Shown one piece after another: positions 25,044 through 33,724 of a stretch of 64,000 nucleotides of DNA. Source of the stretch: Bifidobacterium callitrichidarum (GTDB lineage Bacteria > Actinomycetota > Actinomycetes > Actinomycetales > Bifidobacteriaceae). The notes beneath the pieces are model-generated. The model did no database searches and was not told the DNA's origin. It was given only the letters and a program-made list of their open reading frames with translations. Location: positions 124,001 through 188,000 of the forward strand of contig NZ_QFFM01000001.1 of the NCBI RefSeq assembly GCF_003129905.1, read 5' to 3'. Numbering within the stretch: position 1 is the stretch's first letter; every line of letters begins with the position of its first letter. A program made the translations under genes and the position numbers.

Positions 25044-25231
25044 TAAGGGTTATAGGTCAGAATGTGTGTCTGTTTTGGCTTGCCGGGCCTTGGAATGATT
25101 GGCGTTTCGCTGGCTTGAATGTGGATGCCGGGACTCTCGAGGCCGGCCGGAATGTGTGTCCGGAACAGGATGCGAGGCCTTGTGCCGTAAGGCCTTGCGG
25201 ATGTTTGAATGTCGTCTGTTTGACTGGTCGC

Positions 25232-26104
25232 ATGAGGGCACCCAGATGCGCGGCGTGCGGCGGCGGAATGAAGAAGAACGGCACCACTTCGTCGGGGCGT
25301 ACCCGGTGGCGGTGCAGGAACGCGCGATGCGGCTCCTCGGCGTCGCGCTCGTACGACACGAAGGCGCGTGATCTGCGGTGCGGTCTGGATTGGCTGTTCT
25401 CGAAGTCCTCGCAGGCGGAACACCGGCTGCCGGCGCGCACCCTGCGACGCCGGTGCGAGCTGATGTGGAGCCTGTGGCCGCCCGTGCCCTTGATGGACGA
25501 GGTGCACCGCGTGGTGCATGTGGACGGCATCCACCTGCACCGGGACGCGGTGGTGCTGATCGCGGTGGCCGATGGGCATGTGGTCGGCTGGCACATCGCC
25601 AGGAGCGAACGGTCGGCGGCATGGCGGTGCCTGATGGGCAGGATCGCGCCGCCGGACGTGCTCGTATGCGACGGTGGCGGCGGCATCATGAAGGCCGCGA
25701 AGACCGTGTGGCCGGACACGAGGATTCAGCGCCGCCTGTTCCACGTGCAGGCCAACATCATGGAGCTGACCGGCATGAGGCCGCGTCTTCAGGCCGGCAG
25801 ACGGCTGCGCGCGATCGCCGTCGCGCTGCCCCGGGCCAAGGAAAGGGATTCCGCCGCGGCATGGTTTGCCTCCTACAACCAGTGGGAGCGGGACTTCGCC
25901 GCCTTCCTCGACGAGAAAAGCCGGTACGAGGACGGCAGCGTGAACGACATGCACCAACGGCTCGTCAAAGCCAGGCGCATGATCCGCCGTCGCATCCGCG
26001 AGGGCCAGTTGTTCACGTTCCTCGACGAGGAACTCACTGCCGGCGGCCCGGTGCCGTCCACGAACAACCTCATCGAATCATGGAACGGCCGCCTGCGGTC
26101 CTGA
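25232..26104 (+). mobile_element. IS1249-like DDE transposase, C-terminally truncated
   Basis: 290 residues from ATG 25232. An N-terminal zinc ribbon (CAACGG, then WRCRNARC) is followed by a helix-turn-helix-like stretch and a DDE core: VVHVDGIHLHRD (first D), VLVCDGGGGIMKA (second D), then STNNLIESWNGRLRS (E). The protein stops right after this motif, whereas IS1249/IS256-type transposases usually continue for several tens of residues. The stop lies only 8 bases before the right direct repeat (26113), so the island boundary appears to have cut the element. Probably inactive. Confidence 0.72.
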
Positions 26105-26112
26105 ATCAGGAT

Positions 26113-26171
26113 AAAGCAAAAAGGCTGGAACCTTTCGGTTCCAGCCTTTTCTTGCTGGTGCGAGTGGGGGG
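26113..26171. repeat. Right direct repeat of island, overlapping tRNA-Leu 3' end and terminator
   Basis: Matches 21284-21343 apart from one indel and a compensated pair change in the hairpin stem (GGGCTGG/CCAGCCC there, AGGCTGG/CCAGCCT here). The hairpin 26121-26150 is the natural terminator of the leftward tRNA gene. Confidence 0.85.
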
Positions 26172-26241
26172 AGTTGAACCCCCACGAGCATACACTCACT
26201 GCCACCTGAAGACAGCGCGTCTACCATTCCGCCACACTCGC
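26156..26241 (-). tRNA. tRNA-Leu (anticodon CAG)
   Basis: Eighty-six bases including an encoded CCA. On the minus strand the acceptor GCGAGTG pairs with CACTCGC before ACCA. The D-arm starts GGCGGAATGGTAGACGCGCT. The anticodon loop is TTCAGGT with CAG, a long variable arm follows, and the T-arm has GGGGGTTCAACTCCCCC. Class II shape and anticodon identify leucine. Its 3' end served as the insertion target of the 21.3-26.1 kb island. Confidence 0.96.
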
Positions 26242-26342
26242 AGACAATCGACTAACTTACACCCTCATCGCAGATTGTACAATCCTCGGCGTGTCGCGTC
26301 GATATGCCTGTATTTTCGCGGCTTTGAGACGTGTGCTATCGG

Positions 26343-27668
26343 TCACAGCCCCGGCTTGCGCTCGCCGTTGCCGTAGAAGTGGGCCAGCGTCTCGTCGCGG
26401 AATTCGTCGAAGTAGCCGCCGTCGATGGAGGCGCGGATGTCGTCCAGCAGCTTCACGAAGAAGTGCTCGTTGTGGATGGTGGCCAGCGTGAACCCGTTGA
26501 ATTCGCGGGCGCGCAGCAGGTGGTCCACGTACGCGCGCGAATAATGCTGGCAGGTGTAGCAGTCGCAGCCCTCCTCAAGCGGGCCGAAATCGAACTTGTG
26601 CTGCGCGCGCTTGATGTTGTAGCGGCCGGTGCGCGTGTAGATGGCGCCGTTGCGGGCACAGCGGGCGGGGGCCACGCAGTCGAACGTGTCGCCGCCGTTC
26701 TCCACGCACGCGAAGATGTCGTCCACGGAGGCGATGCCGAGCACGTGGCGCGGCCGGCTCTCCGGCATCGCATCGCAGATCCACGCGCATGTGTTGCCGA
26801 TGATGCGTTTCTCGATGGCGCCGCCGATGCCCACGCCGTCGAAGTCCAGCGAGGCAATCTGCTCGGCCGCGTGACGGCGCAGATCCTCGTAGTTCGCACC
26901 CTGCACCACGCCGTACAGCGCCTGATACGGCTTGCCCAGTCGCTCGGCGGTCAGCCGTTCGTGTTCCGCCACGCAACGCTTGGCCCAGCGGAAGGTGCGC
27001 TCCACCGAATCCTCTTGGTAGGAGCGCGTGTTCATCAGCGTGGTCAGCTCGTCGAACGCGAACATGATGTCAGCGCCGAGCTTGTGCTGGATGCCCATCG
27101 AGATCTCGGCGGAGAAGCGGTGCTCATCGCCGTTCAGGGGCGACTTGAACGTCGCGCCGTCCTCGTCCACCCAGGCCATGCGCTCCTTGCCCTTGGCGAT
27201 GATGTCGTCCGACTTCATGCCGGTCACGTCCATCGCCAGCGTCTTCTTGAAGCCCACGCCCAGGGACATGACTTGGAAACCGCCCGAATCGGTGAAGGTC
27301 GGGCCGTCCCAGTTCATGAAGCGCGCAAGGCCTCCGGCGGCGTCCAGCACGTCCTCGCCGGGGCGCTCGAACAGGTGGAAGGCGTTGGCCAGCAGGCACT
27401 GCGCGCCCAGGTCCTTCATCTGCTCCGGCAGCACGGCCTTCATGGCGGCCTGCGTGCCCACCGGCACGAATGCGGGGGTCTTGATGTCGCCGTGGGGCGT
27501 GTGGATGATGCCGGTGCGGCCGTAGCGCGCGCCGTCGCGGCCCAGTCCCTCGGCCGAGGAGGGCAGGCGGGTGATGGTTTCGAAATGGAAGGCGCTGCGG
27601 TCGCCGGGCTTGCCGGCTTCCGCTCCGCGCGGGTGGTCAAGAAGGCCTGTGGCTGTGGGTTCGCTCAT
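26343..27668 (-). CDS. tgt: tRNA-guanine transglycosylase (queuine tRNA-ribosyltransferase)
   Basis: 441 residues from ATG 27668; an upstream extension to 27806 stays open but holds only repeat-encoded sequence. HTPHGDIKTPAFVPVGTQA, FTDSGGFQVMS (catalytic Asp), GVVQGANYEDLRRHAAEQ, LDFDGVGIGGAI, and the zinc site CDCYTCQHYSRAYVDHLL are all present. The enzyme exchanges G34 of GUN-anticodon tRNAs for queuine or its precursor. No queuosine biosynthesis gene is seen nearby, so salvage is possible. Divergent from htrA, with a paired repeat between them. Confidence 0.95.
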   Translation of the reverse strand: MSEPTATGLLDHPRGAEAGKPGDRSAFHFETITRLPSSAEGLGRDGARYGRTGIIHTPHGDIKTPAFVPVGTQAAMKAVLPEQMKDLGAQCLLANAFHLFERPGEDVLDAAGGLARFMNWDGPTFTDSGGFQVMSLGVGFKKTLAMDVTGMKSDDIIAKGKERMAWVDEDGATFKSPLNGDEHRFSAEISMGIQHKLGADIMFAFDELTTLMNTRSYQEDSVERTFRWAKRCVAEHERLTAERLGKPYQALYGVVQGANYEDLRRHAAEQIASLDFDGVGIGGAIEKRIIGNTCAWICDAMPESRPRHVLGIASVDDIFACVENGGDTFDCVAPARCARNGAIYTRTGRYNIKRAQHKFDFGPLEEGCDCYTCQHYSRAYVDHLLRAREFNGFTLATIHNEHFFVKLLDDIRASIDGGYFDEFRDETLAHFYGNGERKPGL

Positions 27669-27718
27669 ACGTTTCACTTTAGGCAGAAGGGCTCGAAAAT
27701 GTGAAGATGTTCGGGCTT

Positions 27719-27907
27719 TCTGCGTTACGAGGGGCTCTTGTGCGGTGTCCGGAACGTCTATCTGCGTTACGAGGGGCTCCGTTTCGCTTAAATCAACCTC
27801 AAACACACCGTTTTAGGGCCGTATGGGGGCTTTTAGCGGGGGAGGGCAGCCCCTCGTAACGCAGATTGATCTCCGGGAAATCCCGAATCAGCCCCTTGTA
27901 AGCGAGA
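27719..27907. promoter_or_regulatory. Inverted pair of AGCCCCTCGTAACGCAGA sites between tgt and htrA
   Basis: TCTGCGTTACGAGGGGCTC occurs exactly at 27719 and 27761 (42 bases apart). The inverse AGCCCCTCGTAACGCAGA is at 27848 and a degenerate copy at 27890 (42 bases apart). Each pair points toward its neighbouring gene, so both divergent promoters see the same arrangement. It fills the 421-base intergenic region together with the htrA leader. Confidence 0.82.
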
Positions 27908-28089
27908 TGCTCATCAGACTCTGCGATGATTACTCCAAGACTCCCAACCAACGTTCAGAAAACCTCCAGATTGACTGCCTTTACTACAGAGGTAGCGAAC
28001 GAGAGGCGCGCAGCCCAGCGGATTCGGCAGTGAACGATTCGCGGCCGCGCGCCGATGAACGTGATTGGAATGTAGACAAAGGAGCAGCA

Positions 28090-30051
28090 ATGGCTGACGA
28101 ATTCAACCCGCAGGGCGTCGACCAGACCCCGCAGAGTAGCAATACCAATGAGGCCGCGCAGGCCCCGGCAGGGGAGCAGACAGCCCCCGCCGCCCCGGCC
28201 GCCGCGTCCGAGGCCCAGCCGCAGGCCGAGCAGACCGCCGTCACCGAGCCGATTCCGGATTACGCCTCCGCCAAGGGCGAAAGCACCGTGGTCTCCAGCG
28301 CCCCGTCAACGCCGACCACCGCGCTGCCGAACGATTCCGCCTCCACGCAGGCGTCGCAGACCGCACCCACGGCCCCGCTCTACCGCCCGGCTCCGGAGTA
28401 CGGCGCGTATGGTCCGGTTCCCACCCAGAACCAGTCGACCGGCACCCCGAACGCCGCCAACAATTACCCGTTCGGCGCCCCCGCCGCGCAGAACCAGGTC
28501 CCTCAGGGCCAGGCGGGCAACCGCAACCCGTACTTCACCAACAACCCGCAGCCCACCGGCAACGGCAACCCGTTCGCCCCGGCCGGCTCCGGCAACGCTA
28601 ACGGCCCGCAGAACGGCCAGACCCCCGCCAACAACGGCAACCCGTTCACTAACCCGGCCCAGGGCGGCATGTTCGTGGGCAACGGCGCTCCCGGCGCCCC
28701 GAACGGCAACGGCCCGCTGCCGGGCCAGCCCGGTCAGCCCGGCGCCGGCAAGCCCGTCTCCAAGACGTTCGGCTACGTGCTCACCGCCGTCATCGCGGCC
28801 GTGGTCGCCGCCGCCCTGTGCCTCGGCCTCGGCTTCGCGGCCATCACCAACGGCTGGGTCTCCGTGCCCAGCACCAGCTCGCTGTCCAGCATCACCTCGA
28901 ACAAGTCCGGCTCCGGCACGGCCACCGCCAAGAGCGGCGAGGCCGTCGACTGGACCTCCGTGGCCTCCGACGTGTCCAACTCCGTGGTCTCCATCCAGAC
29001 CACTCTGTCCAACGGCACGGCCAAGGGCTCCGGCGCCATCCTTGACACCGAGGGCCACATCGTGACCAACAACCACGTGATCTCCGGCGCCCAGCAGATC
29101 CAGGTGACGCTCGCCAACGGCAACATCTACAGCGCCACCCTCGTGGGCACCGACACCACTACCGATCTGGCCGTCATCAAGCTCGACAACCCGCCGAGCG
29201 ACTTGAAGGCCGTGGAGTTCGCCGATTCCGACAAGCTCGCGGTGGGCGAGAACGTGATGGCCATCGGCAACCCGCTCGGCTACGACGACACCGCCACCAC
29301 CGGTATCGTCTCCGCCCTCAACCGCCCGGTGACCGTGACCGACGACAACAACAACGAGATCGTCACCAACGCCGTGCAGATCGACGCGGCCATCAACCCC
29401 GGCAACTCCGGCGGCCCGACCTTCAACGCGGCCGGCCAGGTGATCGGCATCAACTCGTCCATCGCCTCCACCGCCACCTCTTCTGATTCCGCCGGCTCCA
29501 TCGGCATCGGCTTCGCCATCCCGTCCAACCTGGTCAAGCGCGTGGCCAACGAGATCATCAAGGACGGCAAGGTCAAGCACGTCGCCCTCGGCGTGACCAT
29601 CTCCTCCGCCACCGTCGAGGCGGACGGCGTGACCCGCGGCGGCGCCAAGATCACCACCCCGTCTACCGGCGGTTCCGCGGTCGTCTCCGGCGGCCCGGCC
29701 GACAAGGCCGGTCTCAAGGCCGACGACACCATCGTGGCCTTCAACGGCAACGCCGTGAACAACAACTACTCGCTGCTCGGCTACGTCCGCGCCGCCGCCC
29801 TCGGCGACAAGGTGACCCTCACTATCGTGCGTAACGGCAAGACCATGGACGTGGACGTCACGCTGGATCAGGAGGAGTCGTCCGTGAACGGTTCGTCCAG
29901 CTCCAACTCGAACGGCAACAGCAATAACAACAACAACCAGAACAACCAGAACGGCAACGGCAACAACGGCTACGGCAACGGTTCCGGCGGCAACAGCGAC
30001 GGCGGCACCGGTGACGGTGGCGGTTTCTCCGACCCGTTCGGCCTCTGGTAA
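28090..30051 (+). CDS. htrA: HtrA/DegP-like trypsin-fold protease with PDZ domain
   Basis: 653 residues from ATG 28090 (AAGGAG 6 bases upstream). Residues 1-225 are a Pro/Asn/Gln/Ala-rich cytosolic disordered tail. One membrane helix lies near 228-250 (GYVLTAVIAAVVAAALCLGL). The protease domain has His329 (TNNHVI), Asp359 (TTDLAVIK) and Ser440 (GNSGGP). A PDZ domain follows (VVSGGPADKAGLKADDTIVA), then an Asn/Gly/Ser-rich tail. This is the usual actinobacterial surface HtrA that degrades misfolded extracytoplasmic proteins. A strong terminator lies just downstream. Confidence 0.95.
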   Translation: MADEFNPQGVDQTPQSSNTNEAAQAPAGEQTAPAAPAAASEAQPQAEQTAVTEPIPDYASAKGESTVVSSAPSTPTTALPNDSASTQASQTAPTAPLYRPAPEYGAYGPVPTQNQSTGTPNAANNYPFGAPAAQNQVPQGQAGNRNPYFTNNPQPTGNGNPFAPAGSGNANGPQNGQTPANNGNPFTNPAQGGMFVGNGAPGAPNGNGPLPGQPGQPGAGKPVSKTFGYVLTAVIAAVVAAALCLGLGFAAITNGWVSVPSTSSLSSITSNKSGSGTATAKSGEAVDWTSVASDVSNSVVSIQTTLSNGTAKGSGAILDTEGHIVTNNHVISGAQQIQVTLANGNIYSATLVGTDTTTDLAVIKLDNPPSDLKAVEFADSDKLAVGENVMAIGNPLGYDDTATTGIVSALNRPVTVTDDNNNEIVTNAVQIDAAINPGNSGGPTFNAAGQVIGINSSIASTATSSDSAGSIGIGFAIPSNLVKRVANEIIKDGKVKHVALGVTISSATVEADGVTRGGAKITTPSTGGSAVVSGGPADKAGLKADDTIVAFNGNAVNNNYSLLGYVRAAALGDKVTLTIVRNGKTMDVDVTLDQEESSVNGSSSSNSNGNSNNNNNQNNQNGNGNNGYGNGSGGNSDGGTGDGGGFSDPFGLW

Positions 30052-30106
30052 ATCCAGACGTCGCATGACGCTGGGCGGCCACCGCTGAGCGTCATGCCGG
30101 ACAACC

Positions 30107-30143
30107 AAAGGACCGTGGAGGGCTCGACCCCCACGGTCCTTTT
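30107..30143 (+). terminator. Rho-independent terminator after htrA
   Basis: AAAGGACCGTGG pairs with CCACGGTCCTTTT across a GC-rich inner loop and ends in a T-run. A second hairpin (GCATGACGCT / AGCGTCATGC, 30063-30097) precedes it. Confidence 0.9.
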
Positions 30144-30402
30144 GCGTCTGCGCGTCGAAAGTCCGGCGTCTCAGGTACCATGGCAGATGCAACGAAATTG
30201 CAATAACTGAATACCGAATTCTTTACGCCGTGTATCGGAAGGTCGCGCGGGAGCAGCTTGGGTCTGGCAATGGTCTGCTGCCCGGCACAGACGCCGGTGG
30301 GTTAACAAGGCGTGACCACAGTGCCGATTTCCGGCCGGGCCACGCATACGCATACCCTGCACCGCCCGGAAACGGCCCCGTATACGAGCGTAAGGAGCAA
30401 TG

Positions 30403-32937
30403 ATGAGTGGTCTCATCCGATTCTTCCAACGATTGTTCGCCGCCGCCGTGCGCGTCTGCCGGCTGGTGCCCATGCTGCCCGTGGTGGTGATTGCCTCGAT
30501 TCCGCTGGCCTTGCTGGGCGACTGGCGTCCGTGGGATGCCGCCCTTGTCGGCCAGCCCGGTTCGTCCGGTTCGGCTTCCGCCTCCTCGATTGCGATTCCG
30601 ATCCTCGGCGACCCCGGCGTGGGCCAGTGGCTGGTCATCGCGCTGGTGCTGGTCATCGTGACGGACACCGTGCGAGGCATGATCGACGACCTGCGCCACG
30701 GCCAGGTGGGCGTCGATCTGCTGGCCGTGATGGCGATGCTGTCCACCGTGGCGGTCCACGAATACTGGGCCAGCTGGGCCGTGACCCTGATGATTACGTC
30801 CGGTGAGGCCATCGAGGAATACGCGCAGAACAAGGCCGAGCACAGCCTGACCGCCTTGGTCAAGGCCGCCCCGCAGACCGCCCATGTGGTGACGCTGCCT
30901 GGCGTGGGGCGAGCCAGCGCCAACGGTACCGGTGCCGCCGACAATACCCGCAAGGGCGATGCTGCCCCCGCCGATGGCTTCCGCCGCACCTCCCGTAATC
31001 TCGGCTCCCCTCTGGGAGGGGAGCTGTCGGCAAAGCCGACTGAGGGGAGGCCTCCGGCCGGTGCAACAGCAGCAGCTGCCACGCCGACATCCCCCGCCTG
31101 CGCCATCACCGGCCGCGGCCCCGAGGCTTGCGATCCGGCCATCGACAAGGCGAAGACCGCCATGCGATCCGCCGCGGTGGCTTCCGCCGCACAGCACTTC
31201 ACCACGGTGCCGGTGAACCAGGTGCAGCCAGGCGACGTGCTGATGGTGCTGCCGGGCGAGACCGTGCCGGTGGACGGCGAACTGCTCTCCGGCACGGCCA
31301 CGCTGGATCTGAGCGCCATCAACGGCGAGCCGGTGCCGCGCGAGGTGTTCGCCGGCGCCCGCGTGATGTCCGGCGCGGTGAACGGCTCCACCACCCTGAC
31401 CATGCGCGCCACGCAGGCCGCCGCCGACTCGCAGTACCAGCGCATCCTCCAGCTCGTGACCGCCGCACAGGAATCGCGCCCGGCCGTGGTCAAAACCGCG
31501 GACCGGCTGGCCGTGCCGTTCACGGTGCTCTCGCTGATGATCGCGGGCGTCGCGTGGGCCGTGTCCGGCATCCCGACGCGATTCGCGCAGGTGCTGGTGT
31601 TGGCCACCCCCTGCCCGCTACTCATCGCCGCGCCCGTGGCATACGTGGCCGGCACCGGCCGATTGGCCAAGAACGGCGTGCTCATCAAGGCACAGGACGT
31701 ACTGGAGAACCTTGGCCGGGTCACGCAGGTGTTCTTCGACAAGACCGGCACGCTCACCGTCAAGCAGCCGCAGGTGGTGCGCGTGGAGATGCTGCCGGGT
31801 GTTGAGACCCGGCTCAATGAAGATCACGTGCTCATGATGGCCGGCGTGGTGGAAGGCTATTCGGTGCACATCCTGTCCAAGGGCATCGCCAAGGCCGGTG
31901 CCGAGGCGATGGGTCGCCTGCGTGCTCGGTTCGCGGCCGGGCAGCGCGAATGCCCGGAACCGGAGGCCAGCTGGCCAGGACACGGCCGCGACTATCCGGT
32001 GGTGAAGCACATCGAGGAGGAGGCCGGCAAGGGTGTGTCCGGCGAGGTCAACGGGCATATGGTGCGCGTGGGCAGGCTGTCGTTCGCCGCGGCTCGCGAC
32101 GATGGGTTCCTGACGGCGGGCGCGGGCTCCCTCCGGAGGGAAGCCGATCCCCTCAGTCCGCTCCGCGGACAGCTCCTCTTGGACGAGGGCGCCAAGGAAA
32201 GAAGTGAACGCAAGGAGTCGATACGCACGCGATTCGGGATGCTGGAGCCGGACGAGATGGCATCCTACGTGTCCGTGGATGGTCGGCTGATCGCCCGTAT
32301 CGTGCTGCGTGACGTGCCTCGCGCCAACGCCAAGGCCGCGCTCGCCGCACTGCACGGGCTCGGCGTCGCCAAACTCACCATGCTCACCGGAGACAAGCGC
32401 GCCTCGGCCGAGATTATCGCCCGCGAGGTCGGCATCGACGAGGTGCACGCCGAGTTGTTCCCGGAGGATAAGGTGGCCGCCGTCAAGGCCGCGACCGTGG
32501 GGGAGCCGGGTGCCGGGACGCGGATTCGCGGCAATCGGGCGCTCGCCGCACACGAAGGTGTCGTCACGACAAGCCATCGCAAGGCCGTCCGTCCGGTCAC
32601 GATGATGGTGGGCGACGGCGTGAACGACGCGCCCGTGCTCGCCGTGGCGGACCTCGGCGTGGCCATCACGGACGGCACCTCCACCGCCGCATCCGAAAGC
32701 GCGCAGGTAGTCATCATGAACGACGACATCGCCGCCGTGCCGCGCGCCATCGCCATCGCCCGCCGCACCAAGCGCGTGATGCTCCAGGCCGTGATCGCGG
32801 GACTGGCGCTCGCCGTGATCGGCATGGTGGCCGCCGCGTTCAACCTCATTCCGGTGGTGGTCGGCGCTTTCCTGCAGGAGGCCATCGACGTGGTGAGCAT
32901 CCTCTGGGCTCTCACCGCCGTCCTCGACCGCGACTGA
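30403..32937 (+). CDS. Heavy-metal-type P-type ATPase, divergent motifs
   Basis: 844 residues from ATG 30403; AAGGAG (30392-30397) is 5 bases away, better than for ATG 30400. There is no N-terminal metal-binding CxxC domain. The phosphorylation motif FFDKTGTLT (Asp446), MLTGDKRASAE, and MVGDGVNDAPVLAVADLG are intact. The actuator motif reads SAINGEPVP instead of TGES, the membrane metal motif reads TPCPLLIA instead of CPC, and the usual SEHPL is SVHILSK. Ion specificity therefore cannot be assigned. Two REP-like copies are translated inside it: residues about 204-217, between the membrane part and the actuator domain, and about 574-597 within the nucleotide-binding domain. Confidence 0.85.
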   Translation: MSGLIRFFQRLFAAAVRVCRLVPMLPVVVIASIPLALLGDWRPWDAALVGQPGSSGSASASSIAIPILGDPGVGQWLVIALVLVIVTDTVRGMIDDLRHGQVGVDLLAVMAMLSTVAVHEYWASWAVTLMITSGEAIEEYAQNKAEHSLTALVKAAPQTAHVVTLPGVGRASANGTGAADNTRKGDAAPADGFRRTSRNLGSPLGGELSAKPTEGRPPAGATAAAATPTSPACAITGRGPEACDPAIDKAKTAMRSAAVASAAQHFTTVPVNQVQPGDVLMVLPGETVPVDGELLSGTATLDLSAINGEPVPREVFAGARVMSGAVNGSTTLTMRATQAAADSQYQRILQLVTAAQESRPAVVKTADRLAVPFTVLSLMIAGVAWAVSGIPTRFAQVLVLATPCPLLIAAPVAYVAGTGRLAKNGVLIKAQDVLENLGRVTQVFFDKTGTLTVKQPQVVRVEMLPGVETRLNEDHVLMMAGVVEGYSVHILSKGIAKAGAEAMGRLRARFAAGQRECPEPEASWPGHGRDYPVVKHIEEEAGKGVSGEVNGHMVRVGRLSFAAARDDGFLTAGAGSLRREADPLSPLRGQLLLDEGAKERSERKESIRTRFGMLEPDEMASYVSVDGRLIARIVLRDVPRANAKAALAALHGLGVAKLTMLTGDKRASAEIIAREVGIDEVHAELFPEDKVAAVKAATVGEPGAGTRIRGNRALAAHEGVVTTSHRKAVRPVTMMVGDGVNDAPVLAVADLGVAITDGTSTAASESAQVVIMNDDIAAVPRAIAIARRTKRVMLQAVIAGLALAVIGMVAAAFNLIPVVVGAFLQEAIDVVSILWALTAVLDRD
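31013..31052 (+). repeat. REP-like element inside the P-type ATPase gene
   Basis: GGCTCCCCTCTGGGAGGGG and GACTGAGGGGAGGCC: a full plus-orientation copy of the ~50-bp family, translated in frame as SPLGGELSAKPTEGRP. Confidence 0.88.
32125..32193 (-). repeat. Second, degenerate REP-like element inside the P-type ATPase gene
   Basis: Reversed orientation: CCCCTCAGTCCGCTCCGCGG then ACAGCTCCTC, preceded by a small hairpin GGCTCCCTCCGGAGGGAAGCC-like. Translated as SLRREADPLSPLRGQLLLDE. Confidence 0.7.
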
Positions 32938-32952
32938 AGGAGCCACGATAGG

Positions 32953-32995
32953 TGTGTCCTGAACTGAACTTGACTATAGTTCAGTACAGGACACA
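32953..32995. promoter_or_regulatory. Near-perfect 17-bp inverted repeat upstream of tetR
   Basis: TGTGTCCTGAACTGAAC and GTTCAGTACAGGACACA pair with one mismatch around a 9-base spacer (TTGACTATA). It lies 29 bases before the regulator start and has the size of a TetR-type operator that could also cover the -10 region, consistent with autoregulation. Confidence 0.85.
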
Positions 32996-33023
32996 TGCGA
33001 CACCGCCAATGAAGGAGCACGTC

Positions 33024-33638
33024 ATGCCACGCAAGCAGACCGGGAACAGATACCAGCGCATCCCCACGCAGGAGCGGCTGCTGCAGATCATCGACGCGGC
33101 CACGCTGCTCATCGGCGAATACGGTTTCCACGGCTTCACCCTGCGCGACGTGGCCAACGAATGCGGCATCACCGAAGGTGGCGTGCTCTACCACTTCAAA
33201 TCCAAGGATGAATTGCTCATCGCGGTGCTCAAACACCGCGATGAAGCCGATCGCATGATGCTGTGCGAGAGCCTCGGGCTGGAGAAGCTGGAGGGCGACC
33301 CGTTCCCCGTGGGCCTCAAGGACCTCACCATGGCCACCTGCCGCATGAACATGGAGCGTCCGGAGATCGTGCGCCTATACATGGTGCTGCAGGGGGAGTC
33401 CCTGAGCGAGGACCATCCGGCGTGGAAGTACTTCCAGGATCGCGAGCAGTGGGTGCTCAACGAATACCGCCAGGCCGCTAAACGAGACAAGGTTGACAAC
33501 CCCACGGCCGTGGCCATCGAGGCCCTTGCTGCCATGGACGGCCTGCAGTTCCGTTGGCTCAGGAGCGGGCGAACCCTTGATTTGGTTGGACTTTGGAGGC
33601 GTTACATCGACCGGGTGATCCCTGATTCGGTGGCCTGA
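33024..33638 (+). CDS. TetR-family transcriptional regulator
   Basis: 204 residues from ATG 33024 (AAGGAG 6 bases upstream). The N-terminal TetR helix-turn-helix is clear: LLQIIDAATLLIGEYGFHGF, TLRDVANECGITEGGVLYHF, KSKDELL. The C-terminal ligand domain (MTMATCRMNMERPEIVRLYM-like region) is typical in size. CTGA(A/G)CTGA-type palindromes lie upstream of it (32953-32995), directly after it (33644-33663) and before the sugar-binding protein gene (33878-33906), so it probably represses both itself and the ABC-GH120 operon. Confidence 0.92.
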   Translation: MPRKQTGNRYQRIPTQERLLQIIDAATLLIGEYGFHGFTLRDVANECGITEGGVLYHFKSKDELLIAVLKHRDEADRMMLCESLGLEKLEGDPFPVGLKDLTMATCRMNMERPEIVRLYMVLQGESLSEDHPAWKYFQDREQWVLNEYRQAAKRDKVDNPTAVAIEALAAMDGLQFRWLRSGRTLDLVGLWRRYIDRVIPDSVA

Positions 33639-33643
33639 AAAGC

Positions 33644-33663
33644 AACTGAGTAAAGACTCAGTT
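33644..33663. promoter_or_regulatory. AACTGAGT palindrome after tetR
   Basis: AACTGAGT-AAAG-ACTCAGTT, a perfect 8-bp inverted repeat 6 bases after the tetR stop. It shares the CTGA.T core with the sites before the sugar-binding protein gene. Confidence 0.75.
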
Positions 33664-33678
33664 AAATATACGAAAGCA

Positions 33679-33724
33679 CACGGGTGCTGTGGTGATTCCT
33701 AGTGAATTCGCCACAGCACCCGTG
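33679..33724 (+). terminator. Strong terminator after tetR
   Basis: CACGGGTGCTGTGG pairs perfectly with CCACAGCACCCGTG (14 bp), followed by TTTCGTTT. It separates tetR from the transporter operon, so the operon has its own promoter. Confidence 0.9.

Noticed and set aside
25014..25231. Upstream extension of the transposase
   Set aside because: The Zn-ribbon start MRAPRCAACGG at 25232 is the natural N-terminus; upstream codons have no transposase character.
27669..28089. Longer N-termini for Tgt and HtrA encoding PLVTQ-type repeats
   Set aside because: Both extensions are translations of the intergenic 42-bp-spaced sites; good starts with family-like N-termini lie downstream.
30403..32937. 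P-type ATPase as a pseudogene because of repeat insertions
   Set aside because: The frame is intact through all catalytic motifs and the inserts fall at domain joints, so a working protein is likely.
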